Positions 16,762-25,872 of a DNA stretch of 64,000 bases are shown here, piece after piece. Each line of letters starts with the position of its first letter. Position 1 is the stretch's first letter. Origin of the DNA: JADJEK01 sp052034255 (GTDB taxonomy: Bacteria; Planctomycetota; B15-G4; JADJEK01); the NCBI GenBank assembly GCA_052034255.1, contig JBPOIU010000007.1, positions 103,241 through 167,240 on the forward strand, in the 5' to 3' direction. Both the position numbers and the translations under genes were made by a program. The notes under the pieces were generated by a model that was not told the origin of the DNA, searched no databases, and saw only the letters and a list, made by a program, of their open reading frames with translations.

Positions 16762-17205
16762 GTGGTGTTCATCGGGACGTACAGGCATACGTTCGATGCG
16801 AAGGGGCGAGTCTTCGTCCCGAAGAAGTACCTCCATGCCTTGACCACCCCGAACGAGCGCGTCGTCTACGTGGCGATCGGAATGGACCCGTGCGTGATGC
16901 TGTTCAGCAAGCCGCACTTCGACGCCCTGGCCGACAAGCTCGTCAACCTGCCCCAATCCGACCCCGCGTCGCGCAACTACTCCCAGACCTTCTTCGAGAA
17001 CGCGTTCGACGTCGAAGTCGACGGAGCGGGCCGCATCCTCATCCCGGAAGTGCTGCGCGAGTACGCCGGCATGAAGCTCCCGGGTGAGGTCGTGTTCGCC
17101 GGCGCAGGCACCGCGATCACGATCTGGGAACCCACGACGCACGTCACTCACCGCGCGGGCACGAAGGCCAACTACGCCAACGACGCGGAAAAGACGGGCG
17201 TATGA
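16762..17205 (+). CDS. mraZ: Transcriptional regulator MraZ
   Basis: A 147-residue protein made of two SpoVT/AbrB-like halves: FIGTYRHTFDAKGRVFVPKK at the start and the second copy FDVEVDGAGRILIPEVLREY around residue 75. Both carry the DxxGR core that contacts DNA. MraZ is a ring-forming repressor or regulator of the division/cell-wall cluster, and its boxes are visible just upstream. GTG 16762 or the next GTG 16765 starts the gene, behind an AGGGG element. The ORF ends 4 nt into a possible upstream start of rsmH. Confidence 0.95.
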   Translation: MVFIGTYRHTFDAKGRVFVPKKYLHALTTPNERVVYVAIGMDPCVMLFSKPHFDALADKLVNLPQSDPASRNYSQTFFENAFDVEVDGAGRILIPEVLREYAGMKLPGEVVFAGAGTAITIWEPTTHVTHRAGTKANYANDAEKTGV

Positions 17206-17306
17206 GCATCACCACGCAGCGCCCCTCACCGATCGGGACCGGACACCGCTGCCGCGGCACGACGCGTGTCCGTGCGCGCCGGCAGCGCCGGCAGAGGACC
17301 TTCGCC

Positions 17307-18218
17307 ATGCAGGATCCGCGCGATCGCCGCGTGCACCGCACCGTCATGGTGCGCGAAGCGGTTCAGTTCCTCGCGCCGACGGACGGCTCGATCGTGCTCG
17401 ATCTCACCGCGGGAGGCGGCGGGCACTCCGAAGCGATCCTCGAAGCGACCTCGAACGGGGTCGTGATCGCCTTCGACCGCGACCCGCAGATCCTCGAGCT
17501 GGCGCGGCGGCGCCTGGAGCGTTTCGGCGCGCGCGCACAGTTCGAGCTCGCCAACTTCGCGCAGATCGGCGCGGTCTGCGCGCGCCGTGGCATCGATCGC
17601 GTCGGTGGGGTGCTCGCCGATCTCGGCGTGTCCTCGCTGCAGCTCGACGACGCAGCGCGCGGCTTCTCGTTCGACAAGGACGGGCCGCTCGACATGCGCA
17701 TGGGAACGGACGCGAAGCGGTCGGCCGCGGAGTTCCTGAACCGCGGGACGCGCGAGGACCTGTTGTTCGCGATCGGCGAGCTCGGCGACGAGCCGCGCGC
17801 CAAGCGCGTCGTCGACGCGATCCTCGACGCGCGCAAGCAGGCGCCGCTGCGCCGCACGTGCGAACTCGCGGAACTCGTCGCACGCGTGCTCGGTGGAGGC
17901 GCCGCGCGCCATCACCATCCAGCGACGCGCACGTTCCAGGGCGTGCGTATGTGGATCAACGATGAACTCGGCGCGCTCGAAGCGGCGCTGCCCGAGGCCA
18001 TTCGCAGACTCGAGTGTGGTCGTCGAGCCGTGGTGATCGCCTTCCACGGCGGCGAAGACCGGGTGGTCAAGAACGTGTTCCGGGACGCGGAGGCCGCGGG
18101 CGACGTCGTCGTCCTGACGAGCAATCCGGTGGTTCCGTCGGACACGGAAGTCCAGGCGAACCCGCGCGCGCGCAGCGCCCGTTTGCGCGCGGCGGAGCGG
18201 AGGCAATCGGGCGACTAG
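17307..18218 (+). CDS. rsmH: 16S rRNA (cytosine-1402 N4) methyltransferase RsmH
   Basis: A SAM-dependent methyltransferase that modifies C1402 in the ribosomal P site. Visible motifs: HRTVMVREAVQFLAP at the N-terminus, the SAM-binding LDLTAGGGGHSEAIL, AFDRDPQILELARRRL, VLADLGVSSLQLD, DGPLDMRM, and TFQGVRMWINDELGALE. ATG 17307 gives 303 residues, near family length, and is preceded by AGAGGA at 8-nt spacing. The frame is open back to ATG 17202, overlapping mraZ by 4 nt, but those 35 residues are arginine-rich and unlike the family. Confidence 0.95.
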   Translation: MQDPRDRRVHRTVMVREAVQFLAPTDGSIVLDLTAGGGGHSEAILEATSNGVVIAFDRDPQILELARRRLERFGARAQFELANFAQIGAVCARRGIDRVGGVLADLGVSSLQLDDAARGFSFDKDGPLDMRMGTDAKRSAAEFLNRGTREDLLFAIGELGDEPRAKRVVDAILDARKQAPLRRTCELAELVARVLGGGAARHHHPATRTFQGVRMWINDELGALEAALPEAIRRLECGRRAVVIAFHGGEDRVVKNVFRDAEAAGDVVVLTSNPVVPSDTEVQANPRARSARLRAAERRQSGD

Positions 18219-18286
18219 AGCGGAAGCATCGAGGACTCTCGTCCTGCGGTGCCTACGGACGCGGCGCGTCCGGATCGGGGTGGTCC

Positions 18287-18589
18287 ATGCGGTGGGCCGC
18301 ACTTCGCGTAGCGTTGCTTTTGGTGATCGGGATCGCGGTGACGACGGTCGCGCTGAACGTGCGCTGCACGCACTATCAATATCGACTCGGCGTCGTGATG
18401 CACGACAAGGACGACATGCTCGCGCTCATCGCGTCCCGACGGGCGCAATGCGAGAAGATGTTGTCCACCGCGGAACTGGTCGCGTTCCTCGGTGAGATCG
18501 GCGTCGAGCCGGACGACCTGAACCGCATTCTGCAATCCCCGGCGGCGCCCGCCGTCGCGATGCGTGCCGCAGTGACGGGACGCGACTGA
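18287..18589 (+). CDS. ftsL: FtsL-like division protein
   Basis: A 100-residue protein assigned mainly by position between rsmH and ftsI and by form: a short cytoplasmic start, one membrane helix (LRVALLLVIGIAVTTVALNV), then a short helical periplasmic part rich in charged residues (HDKDDMLALIASRRAQCEKM). FtsL partners with FtsB and the FtsW-FtsI complex in septal wall synthesis. Sequence similarity between FtsL proteins is low, so this call rests on synteny and topology. Confidence 0.65.
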   Translation: MRWAALRVALLLVIGIAVTTVALNVRCTHYQYRLGVVMHDKDDMLALIASRRAQCEKMLSTAELVAFLGEIGVEPDDLNRILQSPAAPAVAMRAAVTGRD

Positions 18590-18590
18590 A

Positions 18591-20360
18591 ATGGACGTGC
18601 GCCGGCGCTGGATCCAGGTGGTCGCGGTGATCAGCTTGTGCTTCGTCGCACTCGAGCTGCGCCTGTTCCACTTGCAGATCCTGAAGCACCCGCGCGCGGA
18701 ACAGCGCGTGGACGGCGTTCGCCAGAAGACCGAGCGCCTGGTGGCCACGCGCGGCACCATCTTCGACCGTCACGGTCGAGCGCTGGCGATCACGGTGCCG
18801 GCGATCGAGATCTACTCGGACTCGCGCTGGACCGCGAAGACCGACGCTCGCGACAAGATCGCGGCGACGCTCGCCGAGTACGGCTTGGGCGAAGTGAGTC
18901 AGATCCGCGCCGATCTCGAGCGCAACGGCTACCGCAAGCTGTTCCAGAAGCCGATCGCGGACGCCGAGATCATCATCGACTTGCAGCAACTCCAGCGCGA
19001 CGGCCGCTTGCCCGGCATCGACCTGCATCCGACCACCGTTCGCGACTATCCGGAGGACCGGCTCGCGGCCGCGGTGATCGGCCACGTCGACGCGGAGGGC
19101 AAGGGCGCGACGGGCATCGAACTCGCGTTCGACGCCGAGTTGACCGGACGCTCCGGCAAGCGCACGTACGAGAAGGACGCCGGCCGCAACGCGATGGTCG
19201 ACGTCGATCACTACGTCGCCGACGCCACGCCGGGCAACGATGTCACGCTGACCCTCGACGTCAACATGCAGTGGTTCGTCGAAGAGGAAGTCGACGCGCT
19301 GGTCGAGAAGTTCAAGCCGCGTTGGGTCACGGCTGTGGTCTCGCGCCCGGCGACCGGCGAAGTCCTCGCCATGGTCAATCGGCCGACGTTCGACCCGAAT
19401 CAATACGGCAACTACGCGCCCGAAGCGTTCCGCAACAACGCCGTCACGCTGACCTACGCGCCCGGCTCGGCGTTCAAGCCGTTCGTCATGGCGCTCGCGC
19501 TCGATCGCAACAAGGTCTCGTCGTCGAGCGTGATCGACTGCGAGAACGGCGTGTGGTCGATCGGATCGCGGACGATCCGCGACGTCCACAAGGAGCGGCT
19601 CTTGACGGCCGCCGGGGTCATCCAGCACTCGTCCAACATCGGCATGGTCAAGATCATGCACATGTTGGCGCCGCCGGACGATGCGCCCAAAGAAGACCGC
19701 ATGAAGGCCTACCGCGCGGTCCGCCGCTGGTTGGACGACCTCGGGTTCGGCAAGGAAACCGGCATCGGTTTGCCCGGCGAGTCGAACGGTCGGTTCACCA
19801 ACATCGACAGCTGGACGCGCAAGTTCACGCTGACGTCCTTGGCGATGGGATACGAGATCCAGGCCACACCCATGCAAGTCGTCGCGGCGTTCAACACGTT
19901 CGCGAACGGTGGACGTTGGATCGCGCCGCGCGTCGTGCGTGACGTGCGAAATCAGCGCGGCGCGCTGATCGCCGAGCCGTATCAGCCCGAGCGCGTCGTG
20001 TTCGACGACGAAGTCGCCGACGTGTTGCGCGCGATGATGGCCCAGGTCGTGGAAGAGGGCACCGCGAAGCCCGCGCAGCTCGACGGCTGGTCGATGGCCG
20101 GCAAGACGTCGACCGCCCAATACGTCCGCGACCGCAGCAAATACACCTCGTCGTTCATCGCGATGGCGCCGGTCGATGCGCCGGAACTCGTGGTGTCCGT
20201 GGTCGTCGATCAGCCGAAGGGCGCGCATTTCGGTGCGACGGTCGCGGCTCCGACGGTCAAGGGAATCATGGAGCGTTGCCTGAACTACCTGCGCGTGCCG
20301 CAGGACCGTCCGTTGCTCGATGAAGCCGACGTCCAGCGTCCCTCGGTCCACGGGCGCTGA
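18591..20360 (+). CDS. ftsI: Septal peptidoglycan transpeptidase FtsI (PBP3 type)
   Basis: A 589-residue class B penicillin-binding protein. One N-terminal membrane helix (VVAVISLCFVALELRLFHLQ) is followed by the dimerisation domain (RGTIFDRHGRALAITVP) and the transpeptidase domain. The active-site motifs are SAFK (Ser293), SSN (347-349) and KTS (Lys505), where the usual third motif is KTG. It crosslinks septal peptidoglycan with FtsW. It starts 1 nt after ftsL ends and 6 nt precede murE. Retention is notable because many Planctomycetota have lost it. Confidence 0.93.
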   Translation: MDVRRRWIQVVAVISLCFVALELRLFHLQILKHPRAEQRVDGVRQKTERLVATRGTIFDRHGRALAITVPAIEIYSDSRWTAKTDARDKIAATLAEYGLGEVSQIRADLERNGYRKLFQKPIADAEIIIDLQQLQRDGRLPGIDLHPTTVRDYPEDRLAAAVIGHVDAEGKGATGIELAFDAELTGRSGKRTYEKDAGRNAMVDVDHYVADATPGNDVTLTLDVNMQWFVEEEVDALVEKFKPRWVTAVVSRPATGEVLAMVNRPTFDPNQYGNYAPEAFRNNAVTLTYAPGSAFKPFVMALALDRNKVSSSSVIDCENGVWSIGSRTIRDVHKERLLTAAGVIQHSSNIGMVKIMHMLAPPDDAPKEDRMKAYRAVRRWLDDLGFGKETGIGLPGESNGRFTNIDSWTRKFTLTSLAMGYEIQATPMQVVAAFNTFANGGRWIAPRVVRDVRNQRGALIAEPYQPERVVFDDEVADVLRAMMAQVVEEGTAKPAQLDGWSMAGKTSTAQYVRDRSKYTSSFIAMAPVDAPELVVSVVVDQPKGAHFGATVAAPTVKGIMERCLNYLRVPQDRPLLDEADVQRPSVHGR

Positions 20361-20366
20361 CTCCGC

Positions 20367-21875
20367 ATGTCCTGTTCGCGTCGTTCCTCCTGGATGCTCA
20401 TGATCGCCGCACTCTTCCCCTCCGCCACCGTCGCCGAACTGGCCCATGCAGCCAGCGGTGCCGTCGTGTCCGGTGAGGGCGCGACGCGCGTGACCGAGCT
20501 GGTCGCGGACTCGCGCCACGCCGTTCCGGGGAGCCTGTTCTTCGCCGTGAAAGGCGTCCAGCGTGACGGCGGCGGTTACGTCGCCGACGCGATCGCGCGT
20601 GGCGCCGTGGCGATCGTCGCCGAGCCCGACGTCGCGGTCCCCGCTGGGGTGCCTTGCGTCCGTGTCGCGGATTGTCGCAAGGCGAAGGCGTTGATGGCGG
20701 CGCGGTTCTTCGGCGAGCCGGCGCGCAAGCTGATGGCCGTCGGCGTGACCGGTACGAATGGCAAGACGACGACGACGTGGATGATGCGCGCGGTTGCCGA
20801 GTACGCCGGGGATCGCACGCTCTTGCTCGGCACCATCGCGAACGAACTCGCCGGCGCCTCGACGCCGGCCGCGAACACGACTCCGGATCCGATCGACTTG
20901 CATCGCATGTTGGCGAGCGCGGTCGCGAGCGGCGCGCGCCTCGCCGTGATGGAAGTGTCGTCGCACGCGCTGGAGCAGGACCGCGTGCTCGGCGTCGGCT
21001 TCCGCGCCGCGGCGTTCACGAATCTCAGCCCGGAACACCTCGACTTCCACAAGACGCTCGAGGCCTATCGCGACGCCAAGGCGCGCCTGTTCGAAGCGCT
21101 CGACCAAAGCGCCACCGCGGTGCTGAACCAGGACGACCCCGCGGCCGCGTACTACGCCAGTCGCACCAAGGCGCGCGTCGTGCGTTACGGCATGACGCCC
21201 GGCGCCGACGTGTCGGTCGAAGTGCATCGGGTCGACATCGACGGTTGCTCGTTCGCGTTGCGGACGCCGCAAGGGCGCATGGACGTCGCGACGCGCATGG
21301 TGGGGCGACACAACCTGTTCAACGCGATGGCCGCGGCGGCGACGTGCCTCGCGCTCGAGTACCCGCTCGACGCGGTCCGCGGCGGATTCGAGCTGCTGAA
21401 AGGCGTGCCGGGGCGGCTCGAGTCGGTCGACTGCGGCCAGGACTTCCGCGTACTGGTCGACTTCGCGCATACCGAAGCGGCGCTTGCGCACGTGCTCGAG
21501 ACGCTGCGCCCGTTGACGCGAGGGCGGCTGATCACCGTGTTCGGTTGCGGTGGCGACCGCGACGTCACGAAGCGCCCGAAGATGGGCGCCGTGGTCAGTC
21601 GCCTGTCCGACATCGCGTTCGTGACGTCGGACAACCCGCGCACCGAAGACCCGCTGGCGATCATCGAACAGATCAAGGCCGGATTGATCCCGGGGCGGCA
21701 GACCGTCATCGAGCCCGACCGCAAGCGCGCGATCGAAGCGGCGCTGCGCGAAGCCCGTGGCGGCGACATCGTGGTGCTCGCCGGCAAAGGGCACGAGAAA
21801 GTCCAAATCGTCGGGGATCGACGCATTCCGTTCGACGACGTCGAAACGGCTCGGGAGGTCCTGTGGAGCCTCTGA
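20367..21875 (+). CDS. murE: UDP-N-acetylmuramoyl-tripeptide synthetase MurE
   Basis: A 502-residue Mur ligase adding the third stem-peptide residue. The ATP loop is GVTGTNGKTTTTWMM near residue 125, with VMEVSSHALEQDRV, FTNLSPEHLDFHKT and a DNPRTEDP motif near residue 421. The DNPR motif indicates meso-diaminopimelate as substrate, hence a DAP-type wall. The first 25 residues are variable, and ATG 20394 is a possible later start. The C-terminal codons overlap murF by 13 nt. Confidence 0.93.
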   Translation: MSCSRRSSWMLMIAALFPSATVAELAHAASGAVVSGEGATRVTELVADSRHAVPGSLFFAVKGVQRDGGGYVADAIARGAVAIVAEPDVAVPAGVPCVRVADCRKAKALMAARFFGEPARKLMAVGVTGTNGKTTTTWMMRAVAEYAGDRTLLLGTIANELAGASTPAANTTPDPIDLHRMLASAVASGARLAVMEVSSHALEQDRVLGVGFRAAAFTNLSPEHLDFHKTLEAYRDAKARLFEALDQSATAVLNQDDPAAAYYASRTKARVVRYGMTPGADVSVEVHRVDIDGCSFALRTPQGRMDVATRMVGRHNLFNAMAAAATCLALEYPLDAVRGGFELLKGVPGRLESVDCGQDFRVLVDFAHTEAALAHVLETLRPLTRGRLITVFGCGGDRDVTKRPKMGAVVSRLSDIAFVTSDNPRTEDPLAIIEQIKAGLIPGRQTVIEPDRKRAIEAALREARGGDIVVLAGKGHEKVQIVGDRRIPFDDVETAREVLWSL

Positions 21876-23266
21876 AGACCCACGATGTGTTGCTGGCGAC
21901 CGCGGGCAAGGCCGCGCGTCCGTTGCCCTCGCTGTTCACCGCGGTGAGCACGGATACGCGTCAGCTGCATGCCGGTGCGCTGTTCGTCGCCTTGAAGGGT
22001 GATCGGTACGACGGGCATCAATTCCTCGCGCAGGCCGCGCAGGCCGGCGCGGTCGCCGCGATCGTCGACCAGGACGTGGGCGAGCGCGCTCCGCTGCCGA
22101 CGATTCGCGTCCGCGACTCGTTGCGCGCATTGCTCGATCTCGGAGCGTTGGCGCGCAAGCGGTTGTCCGCCAAAGTCATCGCGATCACGGGCAGCAACGG
22201 CAAGACGACGACCAAGGAACTGGTCGCGTGCTGTCTGCAGACGCGCTTCGCGACGGTGAAGTCGCCGGCGTCGTTCAACAATTTCGTCGGTGTCCCGCAC
22301 ACGCTGTTCCTCGCCGACGCGTCCACGCAGGCCGTCGTGCTCGAGGTGGGCACGAACCACCCCGGCGAGATCGCGACGCTCGCGGAAGTCGCCCGGCCCG
22401 ATGTCGCGGTGGTGACGAACGTCGCCGCGGCGCATCTCGAAGGTCTCGGCACGATCGCAGGAGTGCTCGCCGAAAAGGGCTCGCTGCTCGACTTCGTCGC
22501 GCGTGGCGGCGTCGCGGTGCTGAATCAGGACGACGACGTCAGCTTCGACGCGTTGCGCGCCCGCGCTCGCAGTCGCACCGTGACGACCGGCGTGCGGCGC
22601 CGCGCGGACTATCTGGCGACGATGCCGCATTGCGATCTCGATCGCATCGCGTTCCATCTGAACGGGCGTACGCGGGTCCGCGTGCCGCTGATCGGTTGCC
22701 ACAACCTCTACAACGCGCTGACCGCGCTCGCGGTCGCCGCGGAACTCGGTGTCGATCTCGAAGCGGCGGCGACCGCACTGCGCCATTTCGAAGGGCCGCC
22801 GGGTCGCCTGAAGAAGCACCGCGTCGGAAATCTGCTGATCGTCGACGATGCGTACAACGCGAATCCCGGCTCGATGGTCGCCGCGATCAAGACGTTCGCG
22901 TCGCTGCGCGTCCCCGGGCGCAAGATCCTCGTGCTCGGCGACATGGCCGAGCTCGGTCCGCACTCGAAGAGCATGCATCGCGAGGTCGGGACCGCGACCT
23001 CGTGCGGCCCGTTCGATTTGTTGGTGACCGTCGGCGACGACGCCGTGGAGCTGCGCGAGGGCGCGGTCGAACGCGGCTTCGCCGACAGCGCGGCGATCCA
23101 TGTCCGCGATGCGGACGCCGCGGCTCACGAACTCCTGGCGCGCTTGCGCCCCGACGACGCGATCCTGGTGAAGGCGTCGCGCAAGACGGGGCTCGATCGC
23201 GTCGTCACTCGAATCCTGACCACCGCACGTGGCGCCTCGGGCGAGGCGCGGGGTGCGGCGTCATGA
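21863..23266 (+). CDS. murF: UDP-N-acetylmuramoyl-tripeptide:D-Ala-D-Ala ligase MurF
   Basis: A 467-residue Mur ligase attaching D-Ala-D-Ala to complete the pentapeptide precursor. Motifs: STDTRQLHAGALFVALKG, the ATP loop ITGSNGKTTTKELV near residue 110, SFNNFVGVPHTLF, EVGTNHPGEI, and VDDAYNANPGSM. GTG 21863 begins 13 nt inside murE and has GGGAGG at 21853-21858. The frame is open much further upstream but only as a shadow of murE. The stop overlaps a small downstream reading frame. Confidence 0.94.
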   Translation: MEPLKTHDVLLATAGKAARPLPSLFTAVSTDTRQLHAGALFVALKGDRYDGHQFLAQAAQAGAVAAIVDQDVGERAPLPTIRVRDSLRALLDLGALARKRLSAKVIAITGSNGKTTTKELVACCLQTRFATVKSPASFNNFVGVPHTLFLADASTQAVVLEVGTNHPGEIATLAEVARPDVAVVTNVAAAHLEGLGTIAGVLAEKGSLLDFVARGGVAVLNQDDDVSFDALRARARSRTVTTGVRRRADYLATMPHCDLDRIAFHLNGRTRVRVPLIGCHNLYNALTALAVAAELGVDLEAAATALRHFEGPPGRLKKHRVGNLLIVDDAYNANPGSMVAAIKTFASLRVPGRKILVLGDMAELGPHSKSMHREVGTATSCGPFDLLVTVGDDAVELREGAVERGFADSAAIHVRDADAAAHELLARLRPDDAILVKASRKTGLDRVVTRILTTARGASGEARGAAS

Positions 23267-23484
23267 CCGTTCAAGAAGTCCTTTGGTCCGCGACGCGGGA
23301 GCAAGGCCGCGAGACGAATACTCAACGGATGCAAGGCGCCCGGGTGGTCCGGGCGTCTGAGGGAAACGTACCGGTATCGGCCGTTTCGTTGCCCGCTCGC
23401 CGTCGCGGACCATCGGACTCGATTCATTCCACCGACGCCGTGGTGGCGTTCGCCACCACGCGCGGTTCCCGGGTTTCGTCGTAA
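23263..23484 (+). CDS. Possible small protein or leader peptide after murF
   Basis: A 73-codon frame beginning at ATG 23263, overlapping the murF stop by 4 nt in the same style as real junctions in this operon. The product starts MTVQEVLWSATREQGRE and has no recognised domain or membrane segment. Most of it lies over the hairpins of the mraY leader, so it could be a translated leader rather than a functional protein. It may also be chance. Confidence 0.3.
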   Translation: MTVQEVLWSATREQGRETNTQRMQGARVVRASEGNVPVSAVSLPARRRGPSDSIHSTDAVVAFATTRGSRVSS

Positions 23485-23508
23485 AGAAAGCCCCGACGAG
23501 AGGGCTTC
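23337..23508 (+). promoter_or_regulatory. Structured leader upstream of mraY (four hairpins)
   Basis: In the 269 nt between murF and mraY four simple hairpins follow each other. The first is CGCCCGG/CCGGGCG at 23337-23355, the second GAAACG/CGTTTC with inner CCG/CGG at 23363-23387. The third is a 9-10 bp stem at 23439-23460 and the fourth GAAAGCCC/GGGCTTCC at 23486-23509. The last two resemble a terminator pair with a weak T-tract. This is an unusual gap in an otherwise overlapping operon and could be an attenuator or riboswitch-like element; it matches no class I know. Confidence 0.4.
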
Positions 23509-23535
23509 CTTCGCGACCACGGAGAGAGCAATCGC

Positions 23536-24648
23536 TTGCTGCTCTGGCTGCTCGACTACTTCCGCAATACGTCGCTCTGGAACCTGTTCCAGTACGTGAC
23601 GCTACGCGCGGCGCTGGCGGCGACGACCGCCTTCTTGACCGCGGTGCTGCTCGGTCCGCGGCTGATCGCCGCGCTGCGCGCGAAGAAGATCGGCGAGAAG
23701 GTCCAGAAGGGCGATTCCGCGGTGCTCGATCAGATGCACGCAGGCAAGGCGGGTACGCCGACGATGGGCGGGCTGCTGGTGCTGATCGCGATCCTCGTCG
23801 CGATCGGCTTGTTCGGCCGGTTGTCGAACCACTACGTCGTGTTGGCCGCGCTGTCGACGATCGGGTTCTCGTGCGTCGGCTTGATCGACGACTGGACCAA
23901 GCTGTCCGGCCGCAACAAGAAGGGCATCTCCCCGCGTTTGAAGATGGTGCTGCTGCTCGCCGTGGCGTTCGCGATCGCGATCGCGATCGTGCTGCTCGCG
24001 AAACAGGCCGGCGAGGCCACGCCCTACGTCGTTCGGCTCCCGTTCCTGAAGGACGTCGTGCTCGACCTGTCGTGGATGCACGGCTCGCTGTACCTCGTGT
24101 TCTGCATCGTTGTGTTGCTCGGATCGAGCAACGCGGTCAACCTGACCGACGGTCTCGACGGTTTGGCGACCGGTTGCGCCGCGATCGCCGCGGCCGCGTT
24201 CTCCGTGATCATCTACGTGGTCGGCCGCAAGGACACGACCGAGTACCTGCTGATCGCCTACGTCCCGGGCTCGGGCGAACTCGCGATCGTCTGCGCCGCG
24301 CTGGCCGGGGCCTGCCTCGGCTTCCTGTGGTTCAACTCGTACCCGGCGCAGATCTTCATGGGCGACACGGGCTCGCTGCTGATCGGTGGTCTGCTCGGTT
24401 TCGTCGCGATCGTGGCGCGGCAGGAGCTGGTGTTGCCGATCGTCGGCGGCGTGTTCGTCATGGAAGCGGCGTCCGTGATCCTGCAAGTCGGCTCGTTCAA
24501 GCTGACCGGCAAGCGCATCTTCCGCATCGCTCCCATCCACCATCACTTCCAGTTCGCCGGATGGCACGAAGTGAAGGTGGTCTCGCGGTTCTGGATCCTC
24601 GCGGTGATCTTCGCGATCGCCGGTGTCGCGACCTTGAAGGTGAGGTGA
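23536..24648 (+). CDS. mraY: Phospho-N-acetylmuramoyl-pentapeptide transferase MraY
   Basis: A 370-residue integral membrane enzyme that transfers phospho-MurNAc-pentapeptide to undecaprenyl phosphate, making lipid I. About ten membrane helices are visible. Catalytic segments include KAGTPTMGG near residue 75, GLIDDWTKL (the Asp-Asp pair), NLTDGLDGLA, and the IHHHFQFAGW motif at the end. Initiation is at TTG 23536, behind GGAGAG at about 9 nt; no ATG or GTG is better placed. murD, which often follows, is absent: ftsW begins 3 nt later. Confidence 0.95.
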   Translation: MLLWLLDYFRNTSLWNLFQYVTLRAALAATTAFLTAVLLGPRLIAALRAKKIGEKVQKGDSAVLDQMHAGKAGTPTMGGLLVLIAILVAIGLFGRLSNHYVVLAALSTIGFSCVGLIDDWTKLSGRNKKGISPRLKMVLLLAVAFAIAIAIVLLAKQAGEATPYVVRLPFLKDVVLDLSWMHGSLYLVFCIVVLLGSSNAVNLTDGLDGLATGCAAIAAAAFSVIIYVVGRKDTTEYLLIAYVPGSGELAIVCAALAGACLGFLWFNSYPAQIFMGDTGSLLIGGLLGFVAIVARQELVLPIVGGVFVMEAASVILQVGSFKLTGKRIFRIAPIHHHFQFAGWHEVKVVSRFWILAVIFAIAGVATLKVR

Positions 24649-24651
24649 ACG

Positions 24652-25872
24652 TTGTCCGACGACGTCGACGCCAACGCGCTGCCGAAGCTCGACTCCGACG
24701 AGAGTTCGCCGGAAGCGACCGCGCAGTGGATCCTGTGGATCGTGCTGGCGTTGGTCGGCATCGGCACCGTCTTCGTGTTCTCGACGTCGGCCGCGCTGCC
24801 GGCGCGTGATCACGGCATGGACGCCGCGTACCGCGCGCTGTGGGTCCAGCTCGCGAAAGTGGGGGCGGGCCTGCTGTGCTTGTGGGCCGGGTTGAAGATC
24901 AAGCTCGAGTGGCTCTGCACCTATCGCTGGCGCATCTGGGCCGGCGTCATGGTCGCGCTGGCGCTCGTGTTCGTGCCTGGCGTCGGAATGATGCTGAACG
25001 GCGCGCGCCGCTGGCTGCAGACGCCGCTGGTGCCGCTGCAGCCCTCGGAGTTCGTCAAGCTCGCGGTCGTGATCCTGGTCGCCGGGACTTGCGGACGCAT
25101 CGGTCCGGGCATCCAGGACTGGCGGCGCGGCCTGCTGCCGCTCTACCTCGCGCTCGGCGCGGCGGCGCTGCTGCTGCTGAAGCAGCCCGACTTCGGATCC
25201 GCGCTGTTCGTGCTCGGTCTCGGCACGCTGTTGATGGTGCTCGGCGGCGCCCGCGCGAAGCATTTCCTCGTCGCCGGGGCCTGCGCGCTGCCGCTCTGCG
25301 TGGCGTACGCGGTGTTCCGGCTGGATCACGTCCAACGCCGACTGACCGAGTACGTCAGTCCGTCGGAGGGTGGTCAGGCGTACCAGAGCATGATCGCGCT
25401 CGGGAGCGGCGGAGCGTTCGGAGCCGGACTCGGTGCCGGTGAGGCCAAGCTCGGCTACCTGCCCTACATTTCGAGCGACTTCATCCTCGCGGCGGTCGGC
25501 GAAGAACTCGGATTCGTCGGCACGTCGCTGGTGGTACTGTTGTTCGTCGTTCTGCTGCTCCTCGGCACGCGGGTCGTGATGAGGCAGCAGAGCATCGCAG
25601 GGTTCGTGCTGGCGGCGGGGTTGACGCTGTTGATCTGCGTCCAAGCCCTCATCAATGTCGCGGTCGTGACGGCGGCGGTGCCGACGAAAGGCATCGCGTT
25701 GCCGTTCCTTTCCGCTGGCGGATCCTCGATTTGCGCCATGTTGTTCGCGACCGGCTTGCTCGCCAATCTGGCGCGGCGTGCCGGTGAACCGATCGAAGTC
25801 GACGACGTCGAAGGCGATCGGGCGTTCGTGCCTCCTGTTCTGCGTCGTCTGCTCGGAGTGCGTCATGGGTGA
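24652..25872 (+). CDS. ftsW: Septal glycosyltransferase FtsW
   Basis: A 406-residue SEDS-family polymerase that builds glycan strands from lipid II with FtsI. Ten hydrophobic segments are present. Family motifs: NGARRWLQTPLVPLQPSEF, KQPDFGSALFV, GYLPYISSDFILAAVGEELG, and LPFLSAGGSS near the end. It starts with TTG 24652 three nt after mraY, with GGTGAGG upstream. Its stop overlaps the LysM gene. Confidence 0.94.
   Translation: MSDDVDANALPKLDSDESSPEATAQWILWIVLALVGIGTVFVFSTSAALPARDHGMDAAYRALWVQLAKVGAGLLCLWAGLKIKLEWLCTYRWRIWAGVMVALALVFVPGVGMMLNGARRWLQTPLVPLQPSEFVKLAVVILVAGTCGRIGPGIQDWRRGLLPLYLALGAAALLLLKQPDFGSALFVLGLGTLLMVLGGARAKHFLVAGACALPLCVAYAVFRLDHVQRRLTEYVSPSEGGQAYQSMIALGSGGAFGAGLGAGEAKLGYLPYISSDFILAAVGEELGFVGTSLVVLLFVVLLLLGTRVVMRQQSIAGFVLAAGLTLLICVQALINVAVVTAAVPTKGIALPFLSAGGSSICAMLFATGLLANLARRAGEPIEVDDVEGDRAFVPPVLRRLLGVRHG

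Noticed and set aside
18426..21806. A 1126-codon minus-strand frame
   Set aside because: It is antisense to ftsI and murE and has His/Arg/Asp-rich composition with no domain.
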